NCBI GenBank assembly: GCA_023053685.1
Contig: JALIGW010000004.1
Coordinates: forward strand, 80,492,361 to 80,556,360
Reading direction: 5' to 3'
Source of the DNA: Diadophis punctatus similis
Lineage: Eukaryota; Chordata; Lepidosauria; Squamata; Dipsadidae
DNA: 64,000 nucleotides
Below are positions 12,462 to 27,777 of the stretch, one piece after another. The notes beneath the pieces are model-generated. The model saw only the letters and a program-made list of their open reading frames with translations, was not told where the DNA came from and did no database searches. Positions within the stretch are counted from its first letter, which is position 1; each line of letters starts with the position of its first letter. Both the position numbers and the translations under genes were made by a program.

Positions 12462-13126
12462 CAGGAAGTCCTCGAGTTATGACCATAAAATTTATGTTGC
12501 TAAGGGAAACATTTGTTCAGTGAGCTCTGCCCCATTTTGCCACCTTTCTTGCCACAGTTGTAAAGTTAGGAACCTGGTTAAAAGTCTGTAGAGATTCTCA
12601 GTCATCCGGGTCATAGTTGTCCCAAAGGTGCTTTTTTCAAGAGACAATTGGACTTTTTGGTTTTTCTTTTGAAGACGTTTCGCTTCTCATCCCAGAAGCT
12701 TCTTCAGATCTGACTGGATGGAGAGGAATGGAACAATTTATATTCCTTGCAGACAGCTGGTCATTTGCATCCTTTTTAGACAGTCGTTGAGGCCACTTGG
12801 AGGTTTATCTGTGTCCTCGGGGTCACCCGAGTGGTGCAAATGGTTCCTGTAGTCCTGTAGTTAGTAACCCGGTTGTGTTAAGTGAATCTGGTTTCCCCGT
12901 TGGCTTGGCTTGTCAGAAGATTGCAAAAGGAGATCACGTGACCCTCGGGACAATGCAACCGTCAAAAATGTGAGTCAGTTGCCAAGCGTCCGGATTTTGA
13001 TCACACGACCATGGGGAGGATGCAAAAGTCGTAACGGTGAAAAAGAGGTCCCAAGTCACTTTTATCAGGGCCGTTGCAACTTTGAACGGATACTAAGTGA
13101 TCTGTTGTAAGTCGAGGACTTCCTGT
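12462..13126 (-). mobile_element. Tigger-like MITE, family T, split by another repeat
   Basis: TA-flanked from caggaagtcctcgagttatg to gtcgaggacttcctg in reverse orientation. It is interrupted at about 12590-12862 by the repeat listed next. Confidence 0.8.
12590..12862 (+). repeat. interspersed repeat with agaagcttcttcag motif
   Basis: Begins gtctgtagagattctcagtc and contains gaagacgtttcgcttctcat, agaagcttcttcag and cttgcagacagctggtc. It recurs at 35362-35650, inverted at 35717-35945, and in part at 59566-59700. Family not identified. Confidence 0.7.
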
Positions 13127-13424
13127 ATGCCATCAACCAGCTAGGTGCGGGCAAATCCCATCTTCACCAGCAAGCTGTTTGCAGCACTGTCACCATCGGG
13201 GTGGGGTGGGGATAACACTTTCTGGACCATCTAAAAAAAGAGGGATTCGCAGCAGGTTTGGCCCTCGGTGTTCTAATCGGTTGGGCCGAATGCTGATTGG
13301 AGAAAGTGGGAATGTGTGTGCCAAGCCTGGTTTTGGTGGATCTCAGTGCAACCGACGTGGCGTGCAGCAGATCACCTTTCCAGTGGTCAAACCAGATTTC
13401 CTTGAACTTGTGCTGTGTTTTAAA

Positions 13425-14150
13425 CCTGGAACGGCTTCCCTCCGGAGGTTGTGGGGGCTCCATCACTGAAGGTTTTCAAGAAGTGATTGGGACAGCCATT
13501 TGTCTGAAACAGAATAGGCCCGTGATGGCGAACCTATGGCACCATCTCTGGCCGTTGCCCTAGGTCAGCTCCAGCGCGCATGTGCGCGCCCCAGCCAGCT
13601 GATTTTCGGCTGGCCGCACACGGTATCCCTTTCCTCCCGGGAGTCTCGACGCGGCCCCTTTTGGATGCCAGATAAGTACAGGGACCGCGTGGAGGCGGTC
13701 TGGGAGGGTGAAAAACGGGCCTACCGGAAGTCCAGAACGGGCCATTTCCAGCCTCCGGAGGGCTGGGGGAGGCTGTTTTCACCCTCCTTGAGGCTCCAGG
13801 AAGGCCTCAGGAGCCTGGGGAGAGCGAAAAACGGGCCTACCGGAAGTTTGGAAACAGGCCGTCATGGAGGCCTGCTAGGCCCAAAACGGGAGGCAGGGGG
13901 ATCGTGCGCGCATGTGGTGGGGTGGGAGAACGGAGGGCCGTGTGCGCATGCACAGGGGGGCAGGGCAGCGAGGGGGGTCACGCACACATGCACGGGGGCG
14001 CGCAGGGGGGGCACTGCATTATGGGTGTGGGCGCGCGCACTTTCAGCACCGGAAGAACAAAAGGTTAGCCATCACTGGTATAGGCTCTCCTGCTTGAGCA
14101 GAGGGTTGGACTAGAAGACCTCCAAGGTCCCATCCAACTCTGCTATCCTG
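13425..14150 (+). mobile_element. CR1-type LINE 3' end, split by a hAT MITE
   Basis: CR1 tail words on both sides (aacggcttccctccggaggt before, gggttggactagaagacc after) with the hAT element 13520-14077 inserted at gaataggct. Confidence 0.8.
13520..14077 (+). mobile_element. hAT MITE, family A
   Basis: Ends CCGTGATGGCGAACC and GGTTAGCCATCACTG. Duplications gaataggc (13512-13519) and gtataggc (14078-14085) differ by one base. The interior is very CpG- and GC-rich with duplicated tctgggagggtgaaaaacgg-like segments. Confidence 0.85.
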
Positions 14151-14522
14151 TTAAACTAGCCTCCCATTCCGTGATTTGGTTCAGAGGAGAAGCAGGTCTA
14201 CTTATAACGTGCCAAATTTCAATTCCACGGGAGGCCATTTCCAAAGCGAACTGCAGACAGAACCATTTGCTGACCCAACCCAAGTATTGATGAACATTAT
14301 TGGGTGCAACCATCGTGGGAGGGAGGCAAAAGAGAGCAAGGAGAAAAAGTAGGGCGTGGGAAAAAAGGAAAATAATGCAAATTCTGAAGGGAGGGATCGA
14401 ATTTCCCCATCTCAAAGTTTAATGCTCAGAGTCTCTCGGGCAAAAACTACAGTTCAACCCTAACTGACTTGGGCCACTTTCTGATGAATTGACCGAGAGC
14501 ACAGAAATATTTTTTAATCACA

Positions 14523-15060
14523 GCTAGTCCTCAACTTAAGATCACAGCCGAGCCCCAAAATTTCCATTGCTAAGCGAGACAGCTGTTAAGGCGAGTTTTG
14601 CCCCATTTTATGACCTTTCTTGCCACAGCTGTTAAGTGAATCACTGCAGTTGATTACTACTAGTTAAGCTAGTAACGTGGTTGTTAAGTGAATCCGGCTT
14701 CCCCATTGACTTTGCTTGTCAGAAGGTCGCAAAACGGGATCACGTGATCCCCCCACGGGGCACTACAACCATCATAAATATGATCACGTGATCAAAATTC
14801 AGACGCTTGCCAACTGGTTCATATTTATGACGGTTGCAATGTCTTACGGTCACGTGATCCACCCTCCTTTTGCAACCTTCTGACAAGCAAAGCCGACCGG
14901 GAAGCCGGATTCATTTAACAACCAAGTTGCTAACTTAACGACGGCAATAATTCACTTAACAACTGTGGCAAGAAAAGTCATGAAATCAGGCACTCAAGTA
15001 ACAAATGTCTCACTTAAACGATAGAAATTTGGAGCACAAAAGTCGAAGGACTATCTGTAA
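14523..15060. mobile_element. fold-back (palindromic) Tigger-like MITE
   Basis: The left half (14523-14785) is family T in reverse orientation and the right half (about 14785-15060) is family T in forward orientation. They meet at gatcacgtgatc. The two halves form a roughly 260-bp-arm imperfect inverted repeat. Confidence 0.75.
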
Positions 15061-15141
15061 AACAAAATCCATCCTGCACGGATTCTAACATATATATTTT
15101 TTAAATTAAACAAATGCTTCATCTTTCATAAGGATGAGTCA

Positions 15142-17790
<2,649 letters not shown>

Positions 17791-17862
17791 TCATTTAGCA
17801 ATGACCGTATTTACCCAAAAGGGCGATAAGCCTGAATTTAAGACTGATACCTTAATAATACT

Positions 17863-17864
<2 letters not shown>

Positions 17865-17929
<65 letters not shown>
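17865..17929. repeat. (CA)n microsatellite
   Basis: About 32 uninterrupted CA units. Confidence 0.95.
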
Positions 17930-17931
<2 letters not shown>

Positions 17932-18064
17932 CTGCCAGAAGCCATGCTCCAAAAAAGTACAGGGCAGGATAAAAAGAAAAAAGAAAAGAATGTGTATTAA
18001 GTGACATATTAACGTATATTAATACAAACAGTTTGTGCCTAACATTTGCTCTTGCAAAAGAATT

Positions 18065-18572
<508 letters not shown>

Positions 18573-19212
18573 GAATTTGCTAAATATTATGCTTTTTCCC
18601 CAGTTTGAAACGGCTGTTTTACAGCTGCAAACAATTTTCACAGAAATTATTCCAATGTCGTTCCAACTTTACTAAATGATGTTTACTAGAGTTTGCTTGC
18701 CGGTTAGAAGGGCGGTATATACATTTAATCATAAATAATTCAGATTTTTCCATCGTTGTCTTCTATATTTTTTGCCCCCAGCGAATTTAAGATGATGAAT
18801 GCTATCATCACCACTGCCCACATTCACAGATAATCCGTAGGGATATATAAAAAGAAAATCTGCCTAAGGGATAAATACGGTCAAATGTCCCCGAAATTGG
18901 GAATTCGGCATTCGGTGTCAAGTGTAGTGTCTCCAGATTGCGCCACACGGTGTCAGGTTGTGTATCCAAGCTGCACAATTTCAATCTTTCCGCACACACA
19001 GATGCAGGTTTTACGGGACAGGACAGGAATCCTCTCTCAAGATTTTGGGAGGAAAAATAATTCTGCGGAAGGGAGTGACTTACAGTTAGTGATGGGATTT
19101 TAAAGAGGAGGGGGAAAAGGCAGGCGTTGGTATTTTTGAAATGAAATTGTTCTCAGGAACGGTCTCTTCATATTCCCTAGAAAGTCACCAAAGTTCAAAG
19201 CAGGCCAAGCTA

Positions 19213-19461
<249 letters not shown>

Positions 19462-19498
19462 TTAGCAGTGGACAAGTATTCTCTCTCAGGGAAGGAAC

Positions 19499-19862
19499 AC
19501 AGGTAGTCCTCAACTTGCAACAGTTCATTTAGTGACCATTCAAAGTTACAACGACAATGAAAAAAAGCGACTTCTGTCTGTTTGTCACCTGACCGCTGCA
19601 ACATCCCCATGATCATGGGATCAAAAATTAGTCGCTTGGCCATTGGCTCATATTTATGACGGTTGCAGTGTCCCGGGGTCACGCGAATCCCCTTTTGCGA
19701 CCTTCTGACAAGCCAAGTCAGTGAGGAAGCCAGATTCACTTAACAACCGTGGGACTAATTTAACAACTGCATTGATTCAACTTCACAACTCCGGCGAGAA
19801 AGGTCATACAAGCGGGCAAAACTCCCTTAAGAAATGTCTCTCTTAGCAACAGAAATGTGGAC
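19499..19862 (+). mobile_element. Tigger-like MITE, family T
   Basis: Starts caggtagtcctcaacttgc, has the internal family words, and ends at cttagcaacagaaatgtgga, where a CR1 tail begins without the MITE's right terminus. Confidence 0.75.
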
Positions 19863-19867
19863 AATTT

Positions 19868-20425
19868 TAAGACCGATGGAACAGACGTTGCCTTCAGAGG
19901 TGGTGGGAGCTTCATCACTGGAGGCTTTCAAGAAGAGACTGGACTTCCCTCTGTCAGAAACAGGGTAGGGTAGTGATGGCTAAACTTTTCCAGACCAAGT
20001 GCCAAAAGCGCACATCTGCGAATGCGTGAGCATATGCGCATACGCGCAAACCCCCAAAATGCAATGCATGTGCGGCCCCTATGCACATGCCCCATCCCCT
20101 GCATATGCACGCGCGGGCCCCCCACATGCCCAAAGACCTCCTGCACACGCCACGCCCCCCACGCATGCGTGCATGGGGGCCTTGCACGCGCCCCACCCCA
20201 CCCCACGCATGCACGGCAGAGATTTGAAGACTAGCTGGCTGGTGGGAGGTACACGCGCATGCACGGCGGATCTGAACTGGGGCAACGGCTCATGTGCCCA
20301 CAGAGAGGGTGTTGCGTGCCACCTCTGGCACGCGTGCCATAGGTTTGCCATCCCTGGTGTAGGGTCTCCTGCTTGGGCAGGGGGTTGGACTAGATGACCT
20401 ACAAGGTCCCTTCCAACTCTGTTAA
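19868..20425 (+). mobile_element. CR1-type LINE 3' end, split by a hAT MITE
   Basis: CR1 words ggaggctttcaagaagagac before and gggttggactagatgacc after the hAT element at 19971-20356. Confidence 0.8.
19971..20356 (+). mobile_element. hAT MITE, family A
   Basis: Ends tagtgatggctaaac and ggtttgccatccctg. Flanks gggtaggg (19963-19970) and gtgtaggg (20357-20364) differ by one base. CpG-rich core of gcatgcg-like words. Confidence 0.8.
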
Positions 20426-20442
20426 TGTTTACTGTTTAAAAA

Positions 20443-20526
20443 AAGACATGTGGACTTCAACTCAGCTGGAAGGGAATTCTGGGAGTTGAAGTCCACACTA
20501 CTTGAAGTTGCAATAGTTGAGAACTA
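20443..20526. mobile_element. short hAT palindrome, family E (partial)
   Basis: gtggacttcaactc ... gggagttgaagtccac inverted arms of the family that is complete at 47942-48070 and 53882-54010. Confidence 0.6.
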
Positions 20527-20651
20527 CCGAGCTGTCAGATACTAATTCTTCTGATTCTTCCATGTATAATAATATCACCATAAATGGAGAGATAGAAACA
20601 TGTATTCTCTTTTTCACAAGAACTTTAACAACGAAATATATGAGATTACAG

Positions 20652-20822
20652 ATTAGTCCTCGACTTATGACCATGATTCAGCCCAAAATTACTATTGCTA
20701 AGTGAGACAGTTGTGAGCTTTGTCCTATTTTACCACCTTTCTTGTCACAATTCTTCACTGCCGTTAAGTTAGTAACACAGTTATTAAGTGAAAGTAACCC
20801 TGTATAGGTAGACCTCGACTGG
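20652..20822 (-). mobile_element. Tigger-like MITE, family T (truncated)
   Basis: Starts attagtcctcgacttatgacc in reverse orientation and lacks the second half. A second terminus-like aggtagacctcgact occurs at about 20806. Confidence 0.65.
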
Positions 20823-21103
20823 GATGGGCGATCGTGAAAAATGCTGCTTCCCATTGATAAAAACCAGAACGGAACTCTTTAACGTTTTCGGATTTCTCAG
20901 TGGTTGTTTTGTCTTAATTATAGGGTGGGATACCATGCAATTATCTGAAGAATAATATGCGTGTGCAGGAACAGGACTATAAATAAAGATGCATTAAGGA
21001 AAACTATCTTGTGGCTCCCTGCCCTCCCCATGTCTCATGAACCCCAATGAATCCAGCAATGCAACAATAAACACTGGACAATAGTTATAATTGTTCTGGC
21101 TCC

Positions 21104-21237
21104 AGTCTCTAATAAGCAATATTCCCGTATTTGAGGGGCTGCCCCAAACAAATAGGAGGGTCAACTTATTTTCCAAAGCACCAGAAGGCAGGACAAGTAA
21201 CAATGGATGGAAACACTAATGAAGAAAGAAGCAACCT
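21104..21237 (+). mobile_element. CR1-type LINE fragment
   Basis: Words gtatttgaggggctgcc and ccaaagcaccagaaggcagg belong upstream of the tails seen elsewhere. Its 3' end is replaced by the L2-like element that follows. Confidence 0.65.
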
Positions 21238-21890
21238 CTACTCACGGTCACTCATGCCCTTGTCACCTCTCGATTGGACTACTGCAATGCGCTCTACATG
21301 GGGCTACCCTTGAAGAGTATCCGGAGACTTCAACTGGTGCAAAATGCGGCTGCGCGAGCTGTGGTGGGTGTCTCAAGATGCACCCATGTAACACCCATAC
21401 TTCGCCAGCTGCATTGGTTGCCCATTGGTCTCCGGGTGCAATTCAAGGTGTTGATCATCATCTTTAAAGCCCTACATGGCTTGGGACCAGGTTACCTCTG
21501 GGACCGCATCCTACCTCACACTTCCCTTTGACCGGTTATGTCCCACAGAGCGGGTCTCCTCTGGATCCCGTCAGCCAAACAATGCCGGCTGGCGGGGCCT
21601 AGGGGGAGAGCCTTCTCTGTGGGGGCCCCTGTTCTCTGGAACCGACTACCCCCAGAGATCCGAATTATCCCCACCTTGCTGGCCTTCCGAAAAGCCATTA
21701 AGACATGCCTCTTCCTGCATTGGAAACCATTTAATATCTTAGGTCTCCCCCATGAATGTATGGTTTGAATGTTTTTTTTTAATTAAACTGTTATTATTTT
21801 TTTTATTGACACTGTTTTTTTATAGTTGTTCTTTACATGTTGTACGCTGCCCTGAGTCCCCAGGGAGTAGGGCAGCATATAAGAACACTA
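21238..21890 (+). mobile_element. L2-like LINE, 3' end with decayed reverse transcriptase C-terminus
   Basis: Encodes [20 protein letters not shown] and [20 protein letters not shown], the conserved end of the L2/CR1-clade reverse transcriptase, plus [14 protein letters not shown] stop at about 21529 and frame changes follow. The 3'UTR ends gctgccctgagtcccc and gggcagcatataagaacac. Defective fragment; LINE family inferred from these motifs. Confidence 0.8.
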
Positions 21891-21892
21891 AA

Positions 21893-21893
21893 A

Positions 21894-21953
<60 letters not shown>

Positions 21954-21971
21954 TAAAAGTAAGTAAGTAAT

Positions 21972-22007
<36 letters not shown>

Positions 22008-22150
22008 TAAATAAAAGTAAGTAAGTAAGTAAGTAAATAAAAGTAAGTAAATAAATAAAAGTAAGTAAGTAAGTAAGTAAATAAATAAAAGTAAGTAAGT
22101 AAGTAAATAAATAAAAGTAAGTAAGTAAATAAATAAAATAAATAAATAAA
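21893..22150. repeat. (TAAG)n / (AAAT)n tail expansion
   Basis: Tandem aagt units alternating with aaataaataaaagt blocks, continuing from the L2-like 3' end and stopping at the next CR1 copy. Confidence 0.9.
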
Positions 22151-22355
22151 CCTGGAATGAAGGAGAAACTTCTAACAGTGAGGACAATTAACCAGTGGAA
22201 CGGCTTGCCACTGTCGTAGGTGCTCCATTCCTGGAGGTTTTCAAGAAAGGACTGGACCACAATTTGTCCAAGACGGTGTAAGGAGTCCTGCCTTGGGCAG
22301 GGGGTTGGACTGGAAGACCTCCGAGGTCCCTTCCAGCTCTGGGGTTCTATGATTC
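22150..22355 (+). mobile_element. CR1-type LINE 3' end
   Basis: cagtgaggacaattaaccag, gggttggactggaagacctc and cttccagctctggggttct. Confidence 0.8.
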
Positions 22356-22385
22356 TCTCCTTATGCTGGATTAAAATAGAGGCAG

Positions 22386-22763
22386 TCAGTCCTAGAGACG
22401 GAAGCCCAAAATTTCTGTTGCTGAGCGAAACATTGGTTAAGTGAGCTTTAAGCCATTTTACGAGCTTTCTTGCCACGGTTGTTAAGTGAATCGCTGCCGA
22501 GGTTAAGTTAGTCGCGTGGTTGTTAAGAGAATCTGGCTTCCCCCCCCCCCCATGGACTTTGCTGGTCAGAAGGTCGCAAAAGAGGATCACGTGACCGTCA
22601 TAAATATGAACCAGCTGCCAAGCATCTGAACGTTGATCACGTGACCGTGAGGATGCTTCAACGGTCGTAAGTGTGGGAAAACGGTCGCAAGTCCCTTTTT
22701 TTCAATTCCGTGGTAACTTTAAACGGTCACTAAACGGACTGTTGCAAGTCGAGGACTTCCTGT
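22386..22763 (-). mobile_element. Tigger-like MITE, family T
   Basis: Reverse orientation, ending gttgcaagtcgaggacttcctg, with the internal gttaagtgaatcgctgc and ggtcagaaggtcgcaaaaga words. Confidence 0.75.
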
Positions 22764-22886
22764 TCTCCTTCGGTGTACATGTGAGAAAAAGGTTTTACGG
22801 TGTAGTAGGGAACGTCCTTGTGAAGAGTTTTACCGGATAGAGTGAAAAACTTGTCTAGCTGAGATTAGACAAGAATCAAATCAAAC

Positions 22887-23199
22887 CAGGGGTGACATTC
22901 AAATTTTCCCCCTACCGGTTCTGTGGGTGTGGCTTGGTGGGCGTGGCCAAGCCATGCCCACCAAGCCACGCCCACAGAACCGACAGAAAAGTTCGGCCAA
23001 GTCTTCTAGCGTTCAACCTGGCTGCTTCTTGCCTCCTTCTCATGTTTCCTCTGTCCGTACGAGCCCGAGACAGAAGAGAGGAGTGAGGCGGAGCGGGGCG
23101 GGGCCAGTCAGTGGTGCGATTTACCGGTTCTCCAGACTGTGCGTAATCGCCGCCACCAGTTCTACAGAACCTGTCCGAACCTGCTGAATTTCACCCCTG
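22887..23199 (+). mobile_element. hAT MITE, family C (GGTGAAATTCAGCAGGTTC)
   Basis: Perfect 8-bp duplication AATCAAAC at 22879-22886 and 23200-23207. Ends CAGGGGTGACATTC and GAATTTCACCCCTG. Contains an almost perfect hairpin at about 22918-22981 (gtgtggcttggtgggcgtgg against its complement). Confidence 0.9.
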
Positions 23200-23459
23200 A
23201 ATCAAACCCTCCGTTGCTGGGACTCTTGGGAAGTTGGCATCTGGTCATAGATGGAGGGCCATGAATCCAGGTTTGTCACGAGGCAGAGACAACCGTGTCA
23301 GGCAACTCTGAGCAGTGGAACAAACCAGAATGATCTCGGACCGCCAAGAATAAAGCCGAGGCTCTGAACTGGGTTTCTCTGAGGACCTTGGCACGCGCCG
23401 TGACTTTAAGTGAGAATAAAACTGGACATTCCGGAAGATGCCATCTCCTAGGGACGGCA

Positions 23460-24160
23460 GATCAACAGGACAACCAAACATACCAAGGACAGTTCCAGGA
23501 CACAAAGAAAATATCAGCATTGCGGTATTTGAGTATATTTGAGTATTCTAGGATTAAACGGCCTGCCACAAAGACAAGGTGTAAACTTATTTTCCAATGC
23601 ATCTCAGAGGTGGTATTTCGCCTGCCCACCCGCCCGGACGTAATGCGGTCCGATTTAACCACATTTTGGAGGCCGGGCGCATGCGCGGAAGGCGCGTGTG
23701 CGAGAAAAGCGCACGCGCGCACATTTGCGAACCGCTCCGAAGCACCTGAAAGCAGATTAGCAAGAGAACCAAACATACTGAGGCCAGCGCCAGGATGCAA
23801 AGAAAAGAATATCAGTATTCCAATATTTGTGTATATTTGCGTATTGTAGTATTTGAGGGCCTACCACAAAGACAAGGAGGGTCAAGTTGTTTTCCAAAGC
23901 ACCTGAAGGCAGGAGTAGAAACAATGGATGGAAACTAATCAAGGAGAGAAGCAACCTGGAACTAAGGAGAAACTTCCTGGCTGTGAGAACAATTAACCAG
24001 TGGAACAGCTTGCCACCAGAAGTTGTGGACGCTCCAACACTGGAGGTTTTTAAGAAGAGACTGGACAGCCCACTTGTCTGAAATAGTATGAGGTCTCCTG
24101 CTTGAGCAGGGGGTTGGACTAGAAGACCTCAAAGGTCCCTTCCAGCTCTATTCTGATTGA
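23460..24160 (+). mobile_element. CR1-type LINE 3' end with internal duplication and hAT remnant
   Basis: CR1 words run to gggttggactagaagacctc at about 24110. A segment around aaagaaaatatcagcattg (about 23506) recurs at about 23800 (aaagaaaagaatatcagtat). The piece between holds a partial family C hAT (about 23608-23745, cagaggtggtatttcgcc ... gcgaaccgc). Confidence 0.7.
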
Positions 24161-24465
24161 CTGAAACCGATGGAAGTCTGTACTCATAGGGGACAGATGA
24201 GATACAGCTCACCAGGCAACATATGGTCTTCTCCAGCTATGGGCCACCAGGAAGAAAGCCGGCAGAGATTCCACAGCTCTTCAGGGTAAGTTTCGGAAGT
24301 GGGATTCGTTCTGCGGCCAATTTAGTTGCGCGCCGGATGTCTTGACAGGAATCCTGGAAATTGTCCTCCTGAGACAAATGTCTGTGGTTCTGTTGAGTAG
24401 GAGGAATGTGTGAAGTGGGAGCTTCGGAGGAGACTTGCCATTGGCAACCAGCAGAGGATGACGAT

Positions 24466-24861
24466 CGGAGGTGCTATTCAGCCGGTTCTATCCGGTTCGG
24501 GCGAACCCGTAGCACTGACTGCGGGGGTAGGCCAGCCCATCCGGCCAGATGTAATGACGTCCCAATTTTCCACGTTTTCGAGAGTATGCGCATGCGCGGA
24601 AGGCTGTGCGCATGTGTGGAAGGCTGTGCGCATGCGCGGAAGGCTGTGCGCATGCGCGGAAGGCTGTACGCATGCGTGGAAGGCTGTACACATGCGCGGA
24701 AGGCTGTGCGCATGCACGGAAGGCTGTATGCATGCGTGGAAGGCTTGCGCATGAGCGGAAGGCTGTGCGCATGAGCAGAAGGCTGTGCGCATGAGCGGTG
24801 GTGCACACGCATGCGCTAACATTTGTGAACCGGTAGGGAAGGTAAGTGAATACCACCCCTG
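24466..24861 (+). mobile_element. hAT MITE, family C, with internal 20-bp minisatellite
   Basis: Duplications ATGACGAT (24458-24465) and ATGACAAT (24862-24869). Ends cggaggtgctattcag and gaataccacccctg. The centre is a tandem array of about eleven 20-bp units near gtgcgcatgcgcggaaggct (about 24588-24805). Confidence 0.85.
24588..24805. repeat. 20-bp CpG-rich minisatellite
   Basis: About eleven units of gtgcgcatgcgcggaaggct with point changes (gtacgcatgcgtgg, gtacacatgcgcgg, gcatgagcgg). No unique spacers, so not CRISPR-like. Confidence 0.9.
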
Positions 24862-24954
24862 ATGACAATGTTCTTCCACTGAGTGGCGGTAACGCCATGG
24901 ACGGAAACAAAGCAAACCTTGAGTTCAGTGGAGAACCTGTTATATCCTACAGCA

Positions 24955-25252
24955 TGGGTGTCTGACTCAAGGCTCGCGGGCCAGACTTAGATCTGGTCCA
25001 CAGGGCCGCCCTGGAAACAGCAAAGGATCAGCCCGCGGCCCTCCCGGGCTCCGTTTTTGGCCGCGACGTCCTCCTGCAGCCCTTTGCCAGCAAAAACGGA
25101 GGCCTCCCCAGGCTCCATTTTCACTGGCAGGAGGCCATCCTGGCTGAAAATGGAGCCTCAATGAGTGGGTGTTGAGCTGGCCACACACACCCGGCCCCCC
25201 GAGGTCAAACACAACCCTGATGCGGCCCTCAATTTAATCGAGTTCAGGGTGT
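24955..25252 (-). mobile_element. hAT MITE, family B (decayed)
   Basis: Inverted family B words: catgggtgtctgactcaagg at the left, cctgatgcggccctcaattt at the right, and gtttttggccgcgacg inside. Termini are too diverged to see a duplication. Confidence 0.65.
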
Positions 25253-25345
25253 AATTTCTGTGCTCGGCCGTAGGTGTAGTTTAATTTTTATAGTAAGTCA
25301 GATAACCCTCCGTGAGCTGTCTGGGCCACCATTTCAGAGCTACTG

Positions 25346-25762
25346 GTAGTCCTCGACTTCCAACCGCAATTGATCCCAAAATTTATGTTGCTAAGCGAAA
25401 CATTTATTGAGTTTTGCCCCGTTTTACGACTTTGCTGTCCATGGTTCCTAAGTGAATCGCTGCAACCATCGCCACGGTGTCAGGTGATGAAAATCCAGAT
25501 GCTCGGCAATTGATTCATATTTATGACCGTTGCTGCGCCCCGGGGTCACGTGCTCCCCTTTGGCGACCTTCTGACAAGCAAAGTCAACGGGCAAGCCAGT
25601 TTCGCTTAACCACTGTGTGACTATCTTAACAACTGCAGGGATTCACTTAACGCCCGTGGCAAGAAAGGTCGTAAAATGGGGCAAAACTCCCTTAATAACT
25701 GTTCTCTCTCAGCAGCGGAAATTTTGGGCTCCATTGTGGTCGTAAGTCGATTACTCCCTGTA
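25346..25762. mobile_element. fold-back Tigger-like MITE
   Basis: Starts in reverse orientation (ctggtagtcctcgacttcc, atttatgttgctaagcg) and switches near 25470 to forward orientation (cagatgctcggcaattgatt ... ggtcgtaagtcgattactccctg). Confidence 0.7.
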
Positions 25763-26002
25763 CGCTGGTACTTACTGGGCGCTTTAAGCCAAATTTAATT
25801 AATCGAGGAAGGGGATTTGACAGACCAAAGGAAAAAAAAGGCATAGCTGGATTTTAGCCATTGTCTTTGACCACCAGAAATTACAAGGCCCAGCGATAAC
25901 TGCTTAATTTACTGTCATTTCAAATAACTCTGTTTAAAACTATCTCAGCCAGAAATCATAATAATTTTACTGCATTTCTGATTCAAAATAATTCTGATTT
26001 GA

Positions 26003-26628
<626 letters not shown>

Positions 26629-27072
26629 TTAATCTTCGGAGCGCATAACTCAACGTTCATTTTTTAAAAAGAAATCCCAATTGTGGAGAGCAAAAAATAG
26701 CTGATGTCTTCGCCATCTTTAAAAAAAAAGAATTCAGATGTCAGGGTTCCAAGTAATAGACCCATACCAAGCAAAACTCCGAGGCAGGTGAGTTCCTCAA
26801 AACAGCTTTATTGGATATATCATATTGGCACAAGTCTGGTGAAAACCGACTCTGAAGGTTCCCGCGGTTTTTTCACCTAATTAAAAGTAAAAGTTTTTCC
26901 CTCAACCTCAAACTATCAGTCACATGGTCCAATCAAGGCACTGTCTGGTTGCCTGGTGATGTCACTCCCCCTTCCTCTGGCCAGATGTGAGAAATACCTC
27001 AGTACCCAAGAATATGTATTTTACTTTGACTACACACACACCCTCCCTATCCCTCAACTCCAGTGTGGAAGC

Positions 27073-27777
27073 AGCAGAGGTGGTATTCAGCCGGTTCGGA
27101 CTGGTTCGCCTGAACCGGTAGCGGAAATAGACGGTGGGCCCGCCCACTCTCCCAGGCTCTATGACAGTGATGGCGAACCTATGGCACGGGTGCCACAGAT
27201 GGCACGCGGAGCCATATCTGCCGGCACGCGAGCCGTTGCCCTAGCTCAGCTCCAGTGCGCATGTGCGTGCCCGCCAGCTGATTTTTAGCTCGCGTGGAGG
27301 CTCTGGGAGGGCGATTTCGCCTCCGGAGGGCCTCCAGGATGGTGGGGGAGTGTTTTTGCCCTCCCCAAGCTCCAACAAAGCCTCTGGAGCCTGGGGAGGG
27401 CAAAAAATGGGCCCACTGGGCCCACTGGAAGTCAGGAAATGGGGGAGTGAGGGGGGTCACGCACACATGTGCAGGAGGGTGGGGCAAGTGAGGAGCTTTG
27501 AATTATGGGTGTGGGCACGCGCGCGCGTGCAATAGCACGCACACGCACTATTTTGGCACCCGAGGGAAAAAAGGTTTGCCATCACTGCTCTATGACGTCC
27601 TATGTAGGGACGTTTTTGAGGTCGGGTGCATGCGTGGAAGGCGCGTGTGTGCAAAAAGCGTGTGTGTGGAAGGCCTGGTGCATGCACAGAAGGCAGGCAC
27701 GCAAATGAACTGGGGGCGCATGCACGAACCGAGCGTGTACGCGGCAAACCAGTAGCAACAAAATGGGAAACCCACTC
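27073..27777 (+). mobile_element. hAT MITE, family C, split by family A
   Basis: Left end cagaggtggtattcagccgg with gaaccggtagc. The right part, after the nested element, has gcatgcgtggaaggcgcgtg and gcaaaccagtagcaac. The right terminus is inferred. Confidence 0.65.
27165..27587 (+). mobile_element. hAT MITE, family A (well preserved)
   Basis: Perfect 8-bp duplication CTCTATGA at 27157-27164 and 27588-27595. Ends CAGTGATGGCGAACCTATGG and AGGTTTGCCATCACTG. Confidence 0.95.

Noticed and set aside
21274..21531. Reverse-transcriptase-like ORF as a functional gene
   Set aside because: It is a 5'-truncated L2-like LINE end with a stop and frame changes downstream and no endonuclease or catalytic domain.
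24588..24805. CRISPR-like array of 20-bp repeats
   Set aside because: Units are head-to-tail without spacers, inside a hAT element in a vertebrate genome.
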